A stretch of DNA of 64,000 nt, from contig JADNRY010000074.1 of assembly GCA_015501585.1 (NCBI GenBank), positions 124,001 through 188,000 of the forward strand, in the 5' to 3' direction. The number at the start of each line of letters is the position of its first letter. Positions within the stretch are counted from its first letter, which is position 1. Source of the DNA: Rhodocollybia butyracea (Eukaryota; Basidiomycota; Agaricomycetes; Agaricales; Omphalotaceae). The notes under the pieces were generated by a model that saw only the letters and a list, made by a program, of their open reading frames with translations, was not told the origin of the DNA and ran no database searches. Positions 17,990 through 28,346 of this stretch are shown here, piece by piece. The translations under genes were made by a program, and so were the position numbers.

Positions 17990-20966
17990 TCATTCAAAAT
18001 ACGTGTACGAAATGGAGCGCACTGAGCGCAGTTGCTCTATTGGAGATGTTTTCGAGATAGGGAACTGTGCCTCCAGAAAATTTAATGCTTGAAGGTTTGT
18101 CCAATTCCGCTGCTGGGAGATATCTTTCACCAATGCAACTACTCGGTTCCGCCGACTCAAATCTGCACTTGCACCACGATTTCCTTGTCTCCACTTTCCT
18201 TCCACCCTTCCTCGAGCTCAGATACAGATAGATGGCCATCAACACCAACTTCAAGCTCATCCCATAGTTTGCGGACTGTCAAAATCTTCGCCACTTCCCG
18301 CAGCTTGTAAAATAGAACGTAACGTCCATCAACCCAAGCCCATGTATGATTCTGCACTCGTTCAACACTATATTTTTCATTCAAGATTTTAACTGCTTCA
18401 GTTTGATGGGAATGAAGAGCAGGCTCTGATGACAGCTCGAAATTGGCGGGTATGATGCAGGATGGCTGTACATCAGGGGTCGGGAGAGGATGAGATTGAT
18501 GAAGGTCCTCTGACAGTTCCATAGATATGGCGGGAGGTTGAGTTGAAGGGCAGATATGATTACTTTCTAAAGCAGTGGAATTTTGGAGTCGTGGAGGGCG
18601 GCGTTGGGAAGAGGTTTGTCAATCAAAACTGGATGAGAGTGCTGGTCTTGTTGTAGAGTTTTGAACCTCGGAAAATGAAGTCACTGTATCACTAGTTAGA
18701 GTTTATAATAATTATACCCAAAATCAACAGATATAAACGTACTGAATTCTCGTTGTTGAACTTTAGAACCTACCATTGCTGTAAAGGCACCAGTAAGAAA
18801 CTCCATCTTCCGTTCAAGACTACTGAACATGATCTGAGTTTGTGCTTTCTGTGCAACCTGTTCAAGGTGTATAGTAGTAGCAGCGCCACAAAACGACTGC
18901 GCAACATTTTCAGGAATAGCGGCCAAGTCTGCACGTGAGCGTTCTTCTGCAGCTTGAATAAGTTCTGTTGAAGTTTGTGCGAAAGTGTGGAATAATGGAA
19001 GATTGAATGGTGAAAAATTCCACATTGGCCAATCCGGAAATTGAACATAAAGAACAGCAGAGTCTTGAAGAAGGATTCGTCGAAAACAAATCAAGAGGTC
19101 GAGAAATTGATCCAGCGCAAAATCATCTGCAATACGCCCTAAACGATGGCGGCGTTTTTTCAAAGCATCCTTTTCTTCCTCTGCCCAAGGAAAAATTATT
19201 CTGATAAGGTCCAGCGGTGGCTCTAAATTTTTTTTTAGCTATCTTCGTACCATCTTACCATCAAAGAAATCACCTAATGATGCTCGAGCAATGAAATAGC
19301 TGGCAAAATTCCTTGCGTTGAACATTTCCGCTCCCATAAGAGCATCAAGAGGCAACGCTCGATCATAGCAGGCACTAAATGAATCTCCTGCGGACCACCC
19401 AATTGCTTTAACGGACTCTTTGCTAGCACCATGTTGACGCGATGTGTACGCCACATATGATCTACCACCATGTGTTGCCTTGGAAATGGAGATGTCATTG
19501 TCTTTGTGCATTTTTGTAACTCAAGTGTGATGATCTATAGCGGCAATATTATCAGTATGGGTGAAAGCTATTTACAACTCGGCACATACTCTTGTAGCTC
19601 ATTTGCACGTCATCACCCTCTGAACTTGGGAACAGATAGTTCATGTACCAAGAACGGTATCCAAATTCACCATATTCCAGGTCAGAGTGGTCAGGAGCAA
19701 AGTCGGGGCGTAATTTGTGCAGAACATGAAATTGAACCCAGAAGTACCGAGCAAGAGAACCCGGACAGCACAAGAGAACATCTCTGTGGCGCAGTGCCCC
19801 ATGCTCGTCTAGTCGGCCATTGGTGTTTGTCTTGCTTTCGTCAACAAGAAAAACCAGAGCCTAGGTTAAAATATAAGTATAAATGGTTAGTTCACTGACT
19901 GAAGGGATTACCTCAACTATTGCATCTGCTCCAAGCTCGGGAACAGGTAGAGCACACGGAAACATGTCCGACCATAGAGCAGTTCGAATGTTATCCCCCC
20001 GAAACGCTGTACATGTTCATGTAATGAGCATGGACTGGTCACGAGCAGCTAATAACATTCGAGATGGTGTGGTAGCTTTTGCAAAGAAGTACGCTTATGC
20101 ATCACGAAGCTGGTTAGGTGTGTATGTATCTGCGCCAAAGCTAGTCAAAAAAAATATAGACCGGGATATTAAATACGGACTCACCGGCAGAAGTTCCAAC
20201 AGTTTTCCTTGAGTGAGAACTTGCAATAGCATTTGGTCAATCTGCCTTAGCTGCTTTCTCGAAAGTCTTGATTCGCGTATCATCACGCAGCGGAATCTGC
20301 GAGGCTGGATTGGCCTTATAACAAAATTCATGTTTGTGGTTGAACCGATAATATTCAAGGGCGCTGATGCATTGTTTTAAGTGTTCAAATCCAACGCGTG
20401 TTCCTGGTATATCCAGTCCGTTGTGTGTGTGCTGTAAATTAAATTGAAAAGTGCAGCAAAACTGAAGATGCCAAACTCACCTTGGGCCTTTTCCATTCCA
20501 TCTCCAAAAACAGAGCGACTTTTGTAGCTGTTATCGGGATGGCCAGAAGAGTAGGATGTTCTTGTCCCAAGAATGTAGCATAATTTCCAAAATGTCGCTG
20601 ATATGCAGTAGCCAATCCCTTGCCTTCATGCATTGCTTGTTTGAGTTCCTGGCTGGTTTCATGTGTACGTGCCTCCAGTTCCTCCAGCGTTGCAATGACT
20701 GGCTTCATACTCTCGTCATCAGCTGCATCTACATCTTCAGGGAAGGTGAAGAGCTCAGAGTTCATTAGAGCTTGCTCCTTCACCTCAAAGTCTTCAAACA
20801 CGAGAGAAGGGAGAGGCATTGGTTCTAAAAACATTTCCTTCCAAGGAGGGAATTCAAACTCCTCCTGGTCCTGATTATTAGAGTTGGTCCGAGTGCGTTT
20901 TGTTGCTGGAGAGTGTGGATGTGGGTGTTGGATGTGGTCAAAGCGCCGTTTAGAAGATGAGGCCAT
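17990..20966 (-). pseudogene. Crypton-type tyrosine recombinase with GCR1-like C-terminus, decayed
   Basis: Cryptons are DNA transposons moved by a tyrosine recombinase through a circular intermediate. An N-terminal exon (20966-20481) opens with a basic, disordered MASSSKRRF region. Later exons give NGLDIPGTRVGFEHLKQC, DTYTPNQLRDA and FAKATTPSRM. The catalytic region has the first Arg in CTAFRGDNIR (codon at 19999-20001), the HxxR box as THGGR (19461-19472), the Trp of GWSAG that replaces the second His, and the nucleophile Tyr in ACYDR (19365-19367), all in the correct order. The C-terminus (18522 to 17990) matches the GCR1_C DNA-binding type: HTWAWVDG, then KWRQGNRGAS and LSRRNRVVALV. Damage: TAA in LRDA*AYFF, TGA in LIT*TCTAF, TGA in HHT*VTK, a frameshift near 18160 within the GCR1-like part, and a phase mismatch at the first intron. 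Catalytic residues are all kept, so decay is recent. Confidence 0.82.
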
Positions 20967-21261
20967 CTAATGACATGTAGAGTTCAATGAGATCTGCGAA
21001 GAAGATATAGGTTTAAAAGTGAGCATGAGTGTTATACAGTGACTTACAGTCAAGTTCAGTGAAATAGGGGGTTCGAACAAATGAGAGTCAACTGTGATGC
21101 AAAATACACGCAAGTTGAGAATTAAGAAATGATAATTAAATAGATGAGTAAGGCAAAGCGAAACCAAAAGTCAAGTAAAAAGAAGAGGTACGACGAGAAC
21201 ACAACACGTGATTGTGAATTACTCGACAACGATGAGAGCCATAGCCTCGACAACCAGTTAA

Positions 21262-22144
21262 TCATAATTCAGGACATAAGAAAGGAGATTTTGAATTGTA
21301 TACTTGTGAAATACACTTACTGCTATCATAATACTGGTGGATTTTCGTGACAGTATAATACAAAACAGAAAAAATAAGTAAAGTAGAAGAAATCTCCTGC
21401 ATCCCTTGATGGTATGAAGCTATCTCCATATCTCTCACAAACTCGGCCTGACACTCGTTGTCAGCTGCGAATCCAGCGAGGAAGTCAAGGGCACGTGCGA
21501 CACACCAAAAGCGACCCCACGAAAGAAGTGAGGGTATGCCTAGAGCAGAAGCTATGATACAGAAGGCATGAGCAGTAGCAAACAAGGTTACCATTTTTGT
21601 ATAAGACTCAGTAAATTACCTTAACGAGAAGATGACACTCCTGTTCCACAAGGAAAGCGAGCTGTTCTGCAGCGAGATGCATGATCTTCCTCTCATCAAC
21701 AGAAAGTTCAGTTGTGGCTATAGCGGCAGTGTCCGAGCATTCCAGAATTTAGAAGTCACCAACCTCTCTCACAGACAGAGTGTGGAACTGGAGTTTCCGA
21801 GGCTGGAGCATAGGAGCATAGCAGAAGAGACGTGATGACGACAACCAGTGCCTGGAAGAGTAGCATTTGAGCTCTTCATCGGAAAGATAATGAATATGAT
21901 CATTCTGGGTGATACCTGGGTGTTCATGATGATACAAACCACGAGTGTCCCGCATGGCAGGAATCTGGTGTTTAGGTGTCTCTGACGCCGCTACAGCGCA
22001 ACGGTGGCAAAGCAGAATCATTGATTGAGTTTGAGTGAGAAGCGGTCCAACTGATTTTGTGACAGATGTTGTTGAGCATTGATAGGACGTGGAAATGCTG
22101 ATAAAATTCAGAAGGGCAGCAAGAAGGAGGACAGGAGCGTACAA
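21262..22144 (-). other. Unrecognised minus-strand reading frames upstream of the Crypton
   Basis: Two frames may be exons of one gene. The first (22144-21749) begins with a hydrophobic signal-like stretch (MYAPVLLLAALLNFI) and ends near TLSVREVGD; sequence after a frame change reads LAAEQLAFLVEQECHLLVK. After a possible intron (acceptor near 21550) it continues ALGIPSLLSWGRFWCVARAL and ends at 21262. This could be extra upstream exons of the Crypton gene or a separate remnant. No family recognised. Confidence 0.3.
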
Positions 22145-22468
22145 TCTTCCAGTGGCTGCTAACGATGGGCGCCTGGGCCAACTGTAGCCAGCTTCAGGCT
22201 TTCAAGTAACTAAACATAGAACAGTAAGTTCAGGATGAACAGAAACAGCCTAAAACTCACCAAGTTCTGTGCACTCTTTCCAAGCCGTATCCATAAGTCA
22301 ACGTCAGCCAAAGCACTTCAAAACACTTCAAAATCCAGTCTAAAAAGTCTTGAGTAACTGAGATAATGCCTAAGGAAGTTGATATGGCGAGCCAGTGGGG
22401 AGTAAAGCGAGGGAAAAGTTGTAACTAGGCGGCCTGACTACCATTTACAGCACAGCGACTTATTAATA

Positions 22469-22849
22469 ATGATAGAAATGAGCGACGTTAATCGAGGTAT
22501 TCTACTGGTAATGTTACCAGCCCCGTTTGAGGTGTTACTGGTAATGTTACCAGAGCCAGAAAACTATGTGATATACACTCTATGTACTGGCAGTGTTGGC
22601 AAACTGGTGCGCAAAATCCACCATTTCTACAACATGGAGAAGACTGAGGAAAACCACTGGCTCATGTTGCAGAGGGTAGATTGCTTGGGTTCAAAGCAAG
22701 GGGTGGTTTTTGATTATATCAACTGTCATCCAAGCTATCTTGAATATGTAAAGGAGACCACACAGGAACAAAGGTGGGCTACTTTGTTGTTAGAAGCCAC
22801 TAGATTGGATTTTTCATATAGCGGCGTTGATATTAGACATCCTACTTGA
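22469..22849 (+). CDS. Fragment of a basidiomycete protein of unknown function
   Basis: An open frame of 126 codons. The core GKLVRKIHHFYNMEKTEENH is followed by LMLQRVD and LEATRLDFSYSGVDIR. It seems to continue the protein whose earlier part is at 13773-14063. The N-terminal 40 codons are unlike the rest and contain two copies of the perfect palindrome CTGGTAATGTTACCAG (within 22505-22555), so they are probably repeat sequence fused to the fragment. It lies just upstream of the Tnp2-like remnant. Function unknown. Confidence 0.45.
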   Translation: MIEMSDVNRGILLVMLPAPFEVLLVMLPEPENYVIYTLCTGSVGKLVRKIHHFYNMEKTEENHWLMLQRVDCLGSKQGVVFDYINCHPSYLEYVKETTQEQRWATLLLEATRLDFSYSGVDIRHPT

Positions 22850-23931
22850 TACGGTAATAGATTTTTTGCTGTTTTATACTAGTCTGGTCTCATATCCAAT
22901 AAGATATTCACTGCACAGCCTCATCCATTTATAGAATTCTCTGATGCCAGCAGCTCCCAAGCCTGCTGTGTCATCAAGTCAACTGTATTTCGCTTTTTGT
23001 TCCCTTCCATCACTGCTGCTATTTTGACCTCAAAATCTTTCCTTCAAAACTCGGCGACAACAAGGGTTACCATTATCAGTAATGTGTCTGAAATGATGTT
23101 AAACTACTATCAAACTACCCTGAGCCAACTTAGACATCTGTCTGGTTGAGTTCCCTTGTATTCCCAACTTATAACAATGGCCAGAACCAAATGGAGTGAT
23201 CACTAATAATGGTAGCCAAAACTGTCACCACACCTTCCATATTAGCCTTTGTTACTTATAACAATAGCCAAAACCAGAATCTGTCACCATGCCTTCCATA
23301 TGTAGACCTTGTGGTCAAGTGTAAAGTCACATGACTCTGGAAAGACAGCCATGCGCTCCAACTGGACCAAAAGGCCACAATATCAGGTCTGACCTGATAT
23401 GCTTCCCAGACTATATAAATGGTTCACTTCTTGACATCAAGCAGTTTAAATAACACTTGGTGTAGCAAACTTCCTTACCATGTTCTCTTCCTTCAATGCA
23501 ATTTAGAGTCACTACTCTTGACCGACAATCCTGATATGCCTGGAACGTTTCCCCCCCCTATGGTGTGTATCAAAAGCTTTCTACGCATCCTCATTTATAA
23601 TTGTCATAGATTGTGAAACCTTCCCCAAATCATGCCACAGACACCCAGAGTTCTGGACCTATGTCACTGATTGTCGGAGTGCTGGATTCTCTTCACCTGG
23701 ATGTGACAGCTAGTGTCTTTGAAAGCAACAAATCCCTTCATGTGAGAGCCTCCCATACATATTCTGCCAGAAACTCAGTATATACTGCAGACCAAGGAAT
23801 CCCATGCAACACTTGAATCTCTGGAAACCCTTGTCACTGTGGCCACATTGACAAGTCAGGATGTGGATACTTTCAATCATGAAAAGCTTTTTTTGACTTC
23901 ATCCAAGTTCTACCAAAATTGAGGCCCCACA
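22850..23931. other. No recognisable gene
   Basis: Non-coding by eye. Two related CTGTCACCA-type segments with CCTTCCATATTAG / CCTTCCATATGTAG (23225-23310) form a short imperfect direct repeat. Confidence 0.45.
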
Positions 23932-25400
23932 ATGCCTGATACACTGCAATCCTTGGATATGTCCTCTGCAATGCAGACTATTGCCAATGCCAAGAAGCCG
24001 TCATTACTTCCAGCATTCAGACCCGGTCATCAACTTGTCAATTTGGACAGAGAACTATCTCATCACAGCTCTCCCAACACCCAAAGTCACCCTCACCCTC
24101 ACCCCCTGGTAGTGGAGTGGGCAAGGTTGAAGCTGATGAGCTCAAGGCCCTCAGTCGCCTCACTGATACATTGAAACACTATCACACTGAAATATTTGAT
24201 GACAAGTTTGATTATCTATTATCAGATTTGAAATGCAAGAAGTTGGATAATGCCACGGCATTTGTAAAAGATGGTTTGGCTTCTATAGCTCAACTCGAAG
24301 TGAAGTGGAAAGCCAGGCTAAAAATGGCTGCTCAAAGCAGAGAGGTGGATCCAAACACAAGCACAAGTGGCAAGGAAAAGCGAGACACTTTGGTGAAGAG
24401 TCTCAAAGCATTCCATGTTCAGATCTGTGCGCTTTATGCACCCCTTTTGGTTGAACAACCCCTTTTTGTAGATGCAGGTAAGTTTTGTCACTGTACCCAG
24501 TAAACGACACTAATGCATCTGCCCAGCCTACATCTACAAGTCAGAATTATTCCACTATTTGGATCAAACTTGGCATGTCAACTGTTGGCTCTGGCAGTAG
24601 CAACATTTCCCACTCTCTCTCTCAATCACAGAATGAAATCATTAGTGATATGCCTACTTCCCTCCTCGCAGGTGTGAAGAAAGGTCTTAGAGTTTCCTGT
24701 ATGGCTTTCTCCAAGTCAGGAGCAATAGTTGAAGCAGGCATCCATCTCTCAGTAAATGATCTCCCGGCTGCTCGTAAGATAGCTGGTTTCCAAGGAATAT
24801 CTTCTGGGTTTGCCTGTACCATGATCTGTGGATTACAAGGGAAAACTGGTGTATTTAACACCAAACATAGTCATTGGGTCCCCAGAGACAAAGATGAACT
24901 TTGTAGTTGGTCAACAGCATATAGAGATGCACAGACTCTGGCAGAACGGAAGAGCATCTTTGAAAAATATGGCATTTGATGATCCTCATTTTGGCTGTTG
25001 GATTATTGGGATATGTTGGTCATAGATGCCATGCATTGCATCCTGGAGGGAGTTGTTTATTATCATTGTTGCCACATCCTCCGACTCAATGGCTCTGATC
25101 ATGAAACCAGTGTTGATGGAACCAAATATGCTTTTGATTGGCCATGGATCCCCTGAATATGTTCCCAGTAACCTGCGGTTGAATCTGAAACATATATCAA
25201 TGGTTGCAAAGGTTCAAGATGCCCTTTGTCTAGCAATTGAAGGAGACAAATTGTTGCCATTGAATGAACTGTGGACACATATTGACAGGGGTAGTTGTGA
25301 AGAGTTGAACAAGTCTCCTTTGCCAACACTGTATTTTCTATACTCAGATCTGGTTTCACTAGGCAGTAGATTAGCCTTAGGGTTGATATATACTGAGTGA
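23932..25400 (+). pseudogene. Tnp2/Plavaka-like (CACTA group) transposase remnant
   Basis: The plus strand encodes a long-known layout of fungal Tnp2-type transposases: a helical upstream exon (KVEADELKALSRLTDTLKHY, near 24120), then DLPAARKIAGFQG (about 24760) where the family has a D-x-A-A-R--AGF segment, then RDKDELCSWSTAYRDAQT and AERKSIFEKYGI. After two consecutive TGA codons at 24979-24984 the same frame continues LLDYWDMLVIDAMHCILEGV, the conserved LPYWDP---VDSMH box containing a catalytic Asp. A further TGA follows at WIP*, and another frame carries NLRLNLKHISMVAKVQDALC. Family members have R-W where the two TGA codons stand, consistent with CGA and TGG mutated to TGA. Dead copy. The hairpin array directly downstream fits subterminal repeats of this element type. 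Confidence 0.65.
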
Positions 25401-25424
25401 GCTACAATCTCGTTATATGGTTTT

Positions 25425-25600
25425 ATTGGCTGTAAGTATTACTGGAAATACTCAGTAATAGTGTAAGAGGTCGTGAATACTACTGGAAATACTCAGCAGT
25501 AATGTTGTAAGTTGTGGTTATTACTGGAAACACTCAGTAATCTTCACAGGATAAATGTGGGAGCCGTAAATACTACTGGAAAAGCTCAGTAATTTGTCAG
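25425..25600. repeat. Four tandem hairpin units ATTACTGG...CAGTAAT
   Basis: Four units of about 45 bp each contain an inverted pair ATTACTG/CAGTAAT (or TACTACTG/CAGCAGTA) around the loop GAAATACT. The first reads ATTACTGGAAATACTCAGTAAT, split here as ATTACTGGAAAT and ACTCAGTAAT. They lie immediately after the Tnp2-like frame; CACTA-group elements typically carry such subterminal transposase-binding repeats. Confidence 0.7.
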
Positions 25601-25872
25601 GGATGCTGGTAGATTCACTATATTGGAATGGTGCTCAATATAGGCTTCAAAACAATGTACTTATCTGGTATTTGCTCAGTAAGTAGCTAGTTATTGGATG
25701 GATTCTCAAGGTAATGCTCTCAAGATAGTAGTCAGAATGCAGACCAAACAAAGTGGTGGTTACAAAATAAGAAGTCTGGGGACCTGAAATTGAATAGCTC
25801 ACCATTTTATAGTGTTTTGGTAGGCCCCAGTTCCCCAATATGACTTGTTATGTGTAATAATGAATATCTACA

Positions 25873-25972
25873 TGTAAGTATTTAGCGGTACTTAACTACT
25901 GACTATAGATGACTAGATAAACATAGATATGACTTGTTTCTGAGATATGAGTCATTTATACATACTTACGGG
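25873..25972. repeat. ~100 bp sequence with 8-bp inverted ends
   Basis: Starts GTAAGTAT and ends ATACTTAC; the interior has several TGACT/AGTCA words like the LTRs in this window. It may be a tiny MITE or LTR scrap. No target duplication seen. Confidence 0.3.
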
Positions 25973-26032
25973 ACGTCCACAATGCCCAAGAACAGTCCCA
26001 TAGAGCTCTAAATCATAGATTAACATCTTTAA

Positions 26033-26407
26033 TTAGATTGTCGAATTGATTGATGCCAATCTGCTATTTGGATAAGCACTCCTGCACGCTTGTTTCCCTT
26101 CCTTTATGCCTTTCACACTTCCTGACAGTAGTGTTCTTGGCTCTCTGCAGTTCATAGCATTCATATTAGAGTTATCCACTATGCTAGATTGCATAGACCT
26201 GGTCATAACATTGCTATATGTAAAATGTGCAAGGAACAAATTCAAGACAATGGTTCTTTTCCAAGCAACAATCCTAGCTTGCCGACACTTGATGACAACT
26301 TCCTGTGCTTCCAGTGCTTCAGCTAACCAAAAGTACCACGCTACCTGGGTGAAGGGTTTACAAACACTTTTCCTGCATACTTGTGCAGGCCAAATGCATC
26401 CTAACAT
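26033..26407 (-). CDS. Unrecognised open frame, 124 codons
   Basis: The frame reads AWYFWLAEALEAQEVVIKCRQ and continues without low complexity, which gives it some coding character, but no start context, splice partner or family was found. It could be a scrap of a transposon-borne gene or chance. Confidence 0.2.
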   Translation of the reverse strand: MLGCIWPAQVCRKSVCKPFTQVAWYFWLAEALEAQEVVIKCRQARIVAWKRTIVLNLFLAHFTYSNVMTRSMQSSIVDNSNMNAMNCREPRTLLSGSVKGIKEGKQACRSAYPNSRLASINSTI

Positions 26408-26799
26408 CCATGCAGCGGGTCATATATGACTTTCTCCTTCTTTTTGGACCAGTTATGTCTTGGTGATGTTTCCCCTTTGAACACTTGATTGGTGCCATAC
26501 AAAAAGTCAACAGCAGGTACCTGGTAATATTTACTCTTATAATGTACATATACAGTACATTAGAAAGTCCAGAAATCCCCAAGGGGTGACCTGTGAACTG
26601 ACCCGCACCCATGGGAATGGGGACCTGGATCCGCCAGATCCGGGTCAAGTGGGTATTCCCACGGGTCACCCGTAAAGAGCCAGACTCGTGTCCATCCTTA
26701 GCTTAATCTGATCTTATTGTTATCCCAGAGGAATCTCTGACAACTCAACCTTGCTCCTAAATTTGATAGTCTGTCTTAGTGTAGTATTGTTCATTAGCT

Positions 26800-27440
26800 G
26801 TTACAGTTGTTTGGTAATGCATTTCAAAGCTCAGTATATACTAGACCAATTACCATACCATATGAGGATTTCAAAGTTAATTTATGGTTACGGTTATGGT
26901 ACTGCCTTATGCCGTATGCTGACCATATATTCACAGTCGTATGTAGGTACCATATGGCCCGTAAAAATACTTAGAAGCCACCAATGGCAATCAAACTTTA
27001 ACAAGATGCCAGCAGATGCCAGCTGCCAATCTGTGAAAGCAAGCCGCCGATGGAACATGAGGGCAACAAAATTGGAATGAACTGGAACACTTTGATGCGC
27101 CCAGTGTGGTTGCTGTGCGGCATCTCACATGGATCTGGTATGTGCGGAAATCTGAGTATCCTTGTTTGTACCAAATGGCCCACAATGTTGACAAGAATCA
27201 ACTTCTGCTGAAGTATAAAGTGCTTGAGGATACATTAAAAGCCACTACAGATGTGTAAAAGGCAAGTTTGGGGTTTTAGTGATATTCATACAGCCGTATA
27301 CCATAAAAGAACTGTAAAATACCTGTAACTGTACAGTAAGAGGATTTTTGGATCTCTTTACGGTTACAGTTATGGTGCTACCATATACCATAAGTTACCA
27401 TAAATTTTACAGCCGCAACTGTATATGGTTACAGTGCGGA
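26800..27440. repeat. Pair of related palindromic repeats rich in TATGGT/ACCATA
   Basis: Two stretches (about 26820-26965 and 27280-27440) share AGGATTT, TTACGGTTA/CAGTTATGGT and repeated TATGGTA/TACCATA words in the same order. Each can fold on itself. They flank a 300-bp segment without recognised genes and may be the two ends or two copies of a MITE family. Confidence 0.45.
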
Positions 27441-27444
27441 TCCC

Positions 27445-27753
27445 TGTATTCAGTGCCAGTGAAGTATTCAGTAGTGAGGTATTCAGTAGTGAGGTATTCA
27501 GTGAGGTATTCAGTCCCAGTGAGATATTGAAGTGTTAGTGAGGTATTCAGTGAGATGTTCAGTGCCAGTGAGGTATTCAGTGAGATATTCAGTAAGGTAG
27601 TCAGTGCCAGTGAGGTATTCAGTGAGATATTCAGTTCCAGTGAGGTATTCAGTAGTGAGGTATTCAGTGCCAGTGAGATACTGATTAGTGAGGTATTCAG
27701 TGAGATATTCAGTGAGACATTCATTCAGTTCCAGTGAGGTATTCAGTAGTGAG
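27445..27753. repeat. Minisatellite of GAGGTATTCAGT units
   Basis: About 309 bp built from the words GAGGTATTCAGT, GAGATATTCAGT and GCCAGT in varying order, roughly twenty copies. The minus-strand frame through it gives a meaningless Leu/Asn/Thr/Ser repeat, so it is not regarded as a gene. The array stops exactly at the LTR that begins at 27754. Confidence 0.9.
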
Positions 27754-28006
27754 TATAATGTGCCCTATGGGCAAAGTCCTTAAGAACACCGGTGAACACA
27801 ACAAATAGGATACTATTGTGTGTACAACGGTGTAAAAGACTAACTAGACTCTTAAGTAATTGTATGATACTTATAGTAACGGATTTATTATATAATTAAT
27901 AATAAATAGAACAATAAGATAGACCGTTTGGTCTATTGGCGGCATCTAGGATGACTGCGTCGCTGGATACGGTCAGTGGTGACTATGGAGAGGCGGAGGC
28001 ATTACA
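27754..28006 (-). repeat. 3' LTR of the gag-only element (copy A)
   Basis: 253 bp; on the minus strand TGTAATGCCTCCGCC to GGGCACATTATA. Adjacent internal sequence is the purine tract. Confidence 0.9.
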
Positions 28007-28030
28007 CCCTCCCCCACCAGATTAACATCA
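28007..28030 (-). promoter_or_regulatory. Polypurine tract of the gag-only element
   Basis: Minus strand GGTGGGGGAGGG directly before the 3' LTR. It fixes the element's polarity. Confidence 0.8.
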
Positions 28031-28346
28031 GGGATGTGAATCGAAAATGGTAATGACATCATCACCATCCAAACCATTTTAATTTGGTTTAACATAGAAT
28101 GATCCCACATCAAGTACGGGATTTAATTGATGCGGCGCATCATATTTTCGGACTTATCCAAATCAAGCAATAGTGGGGCGTACCACTAGAGCATGATTTG
28201 ATTCAGAAATGTCCGAATGTTCAACACGCAGACTCAGAAGTTTCTGAGTAGCGCTTGAGGGGGACTCTCAGTGAGAATCCGAGTTGAGAATAAGTAGCAA
28301 TGCCCAGGTAAGGCATATCACCTGGGTGTCTGAATCCAATAATAAT

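Noticed and set aside
27407..27737. 105-codon minus-strand frame of repeated N-T/I-S-L units
   Set aside because: It is the translation of the minisatellite and has no independent support as a gene.
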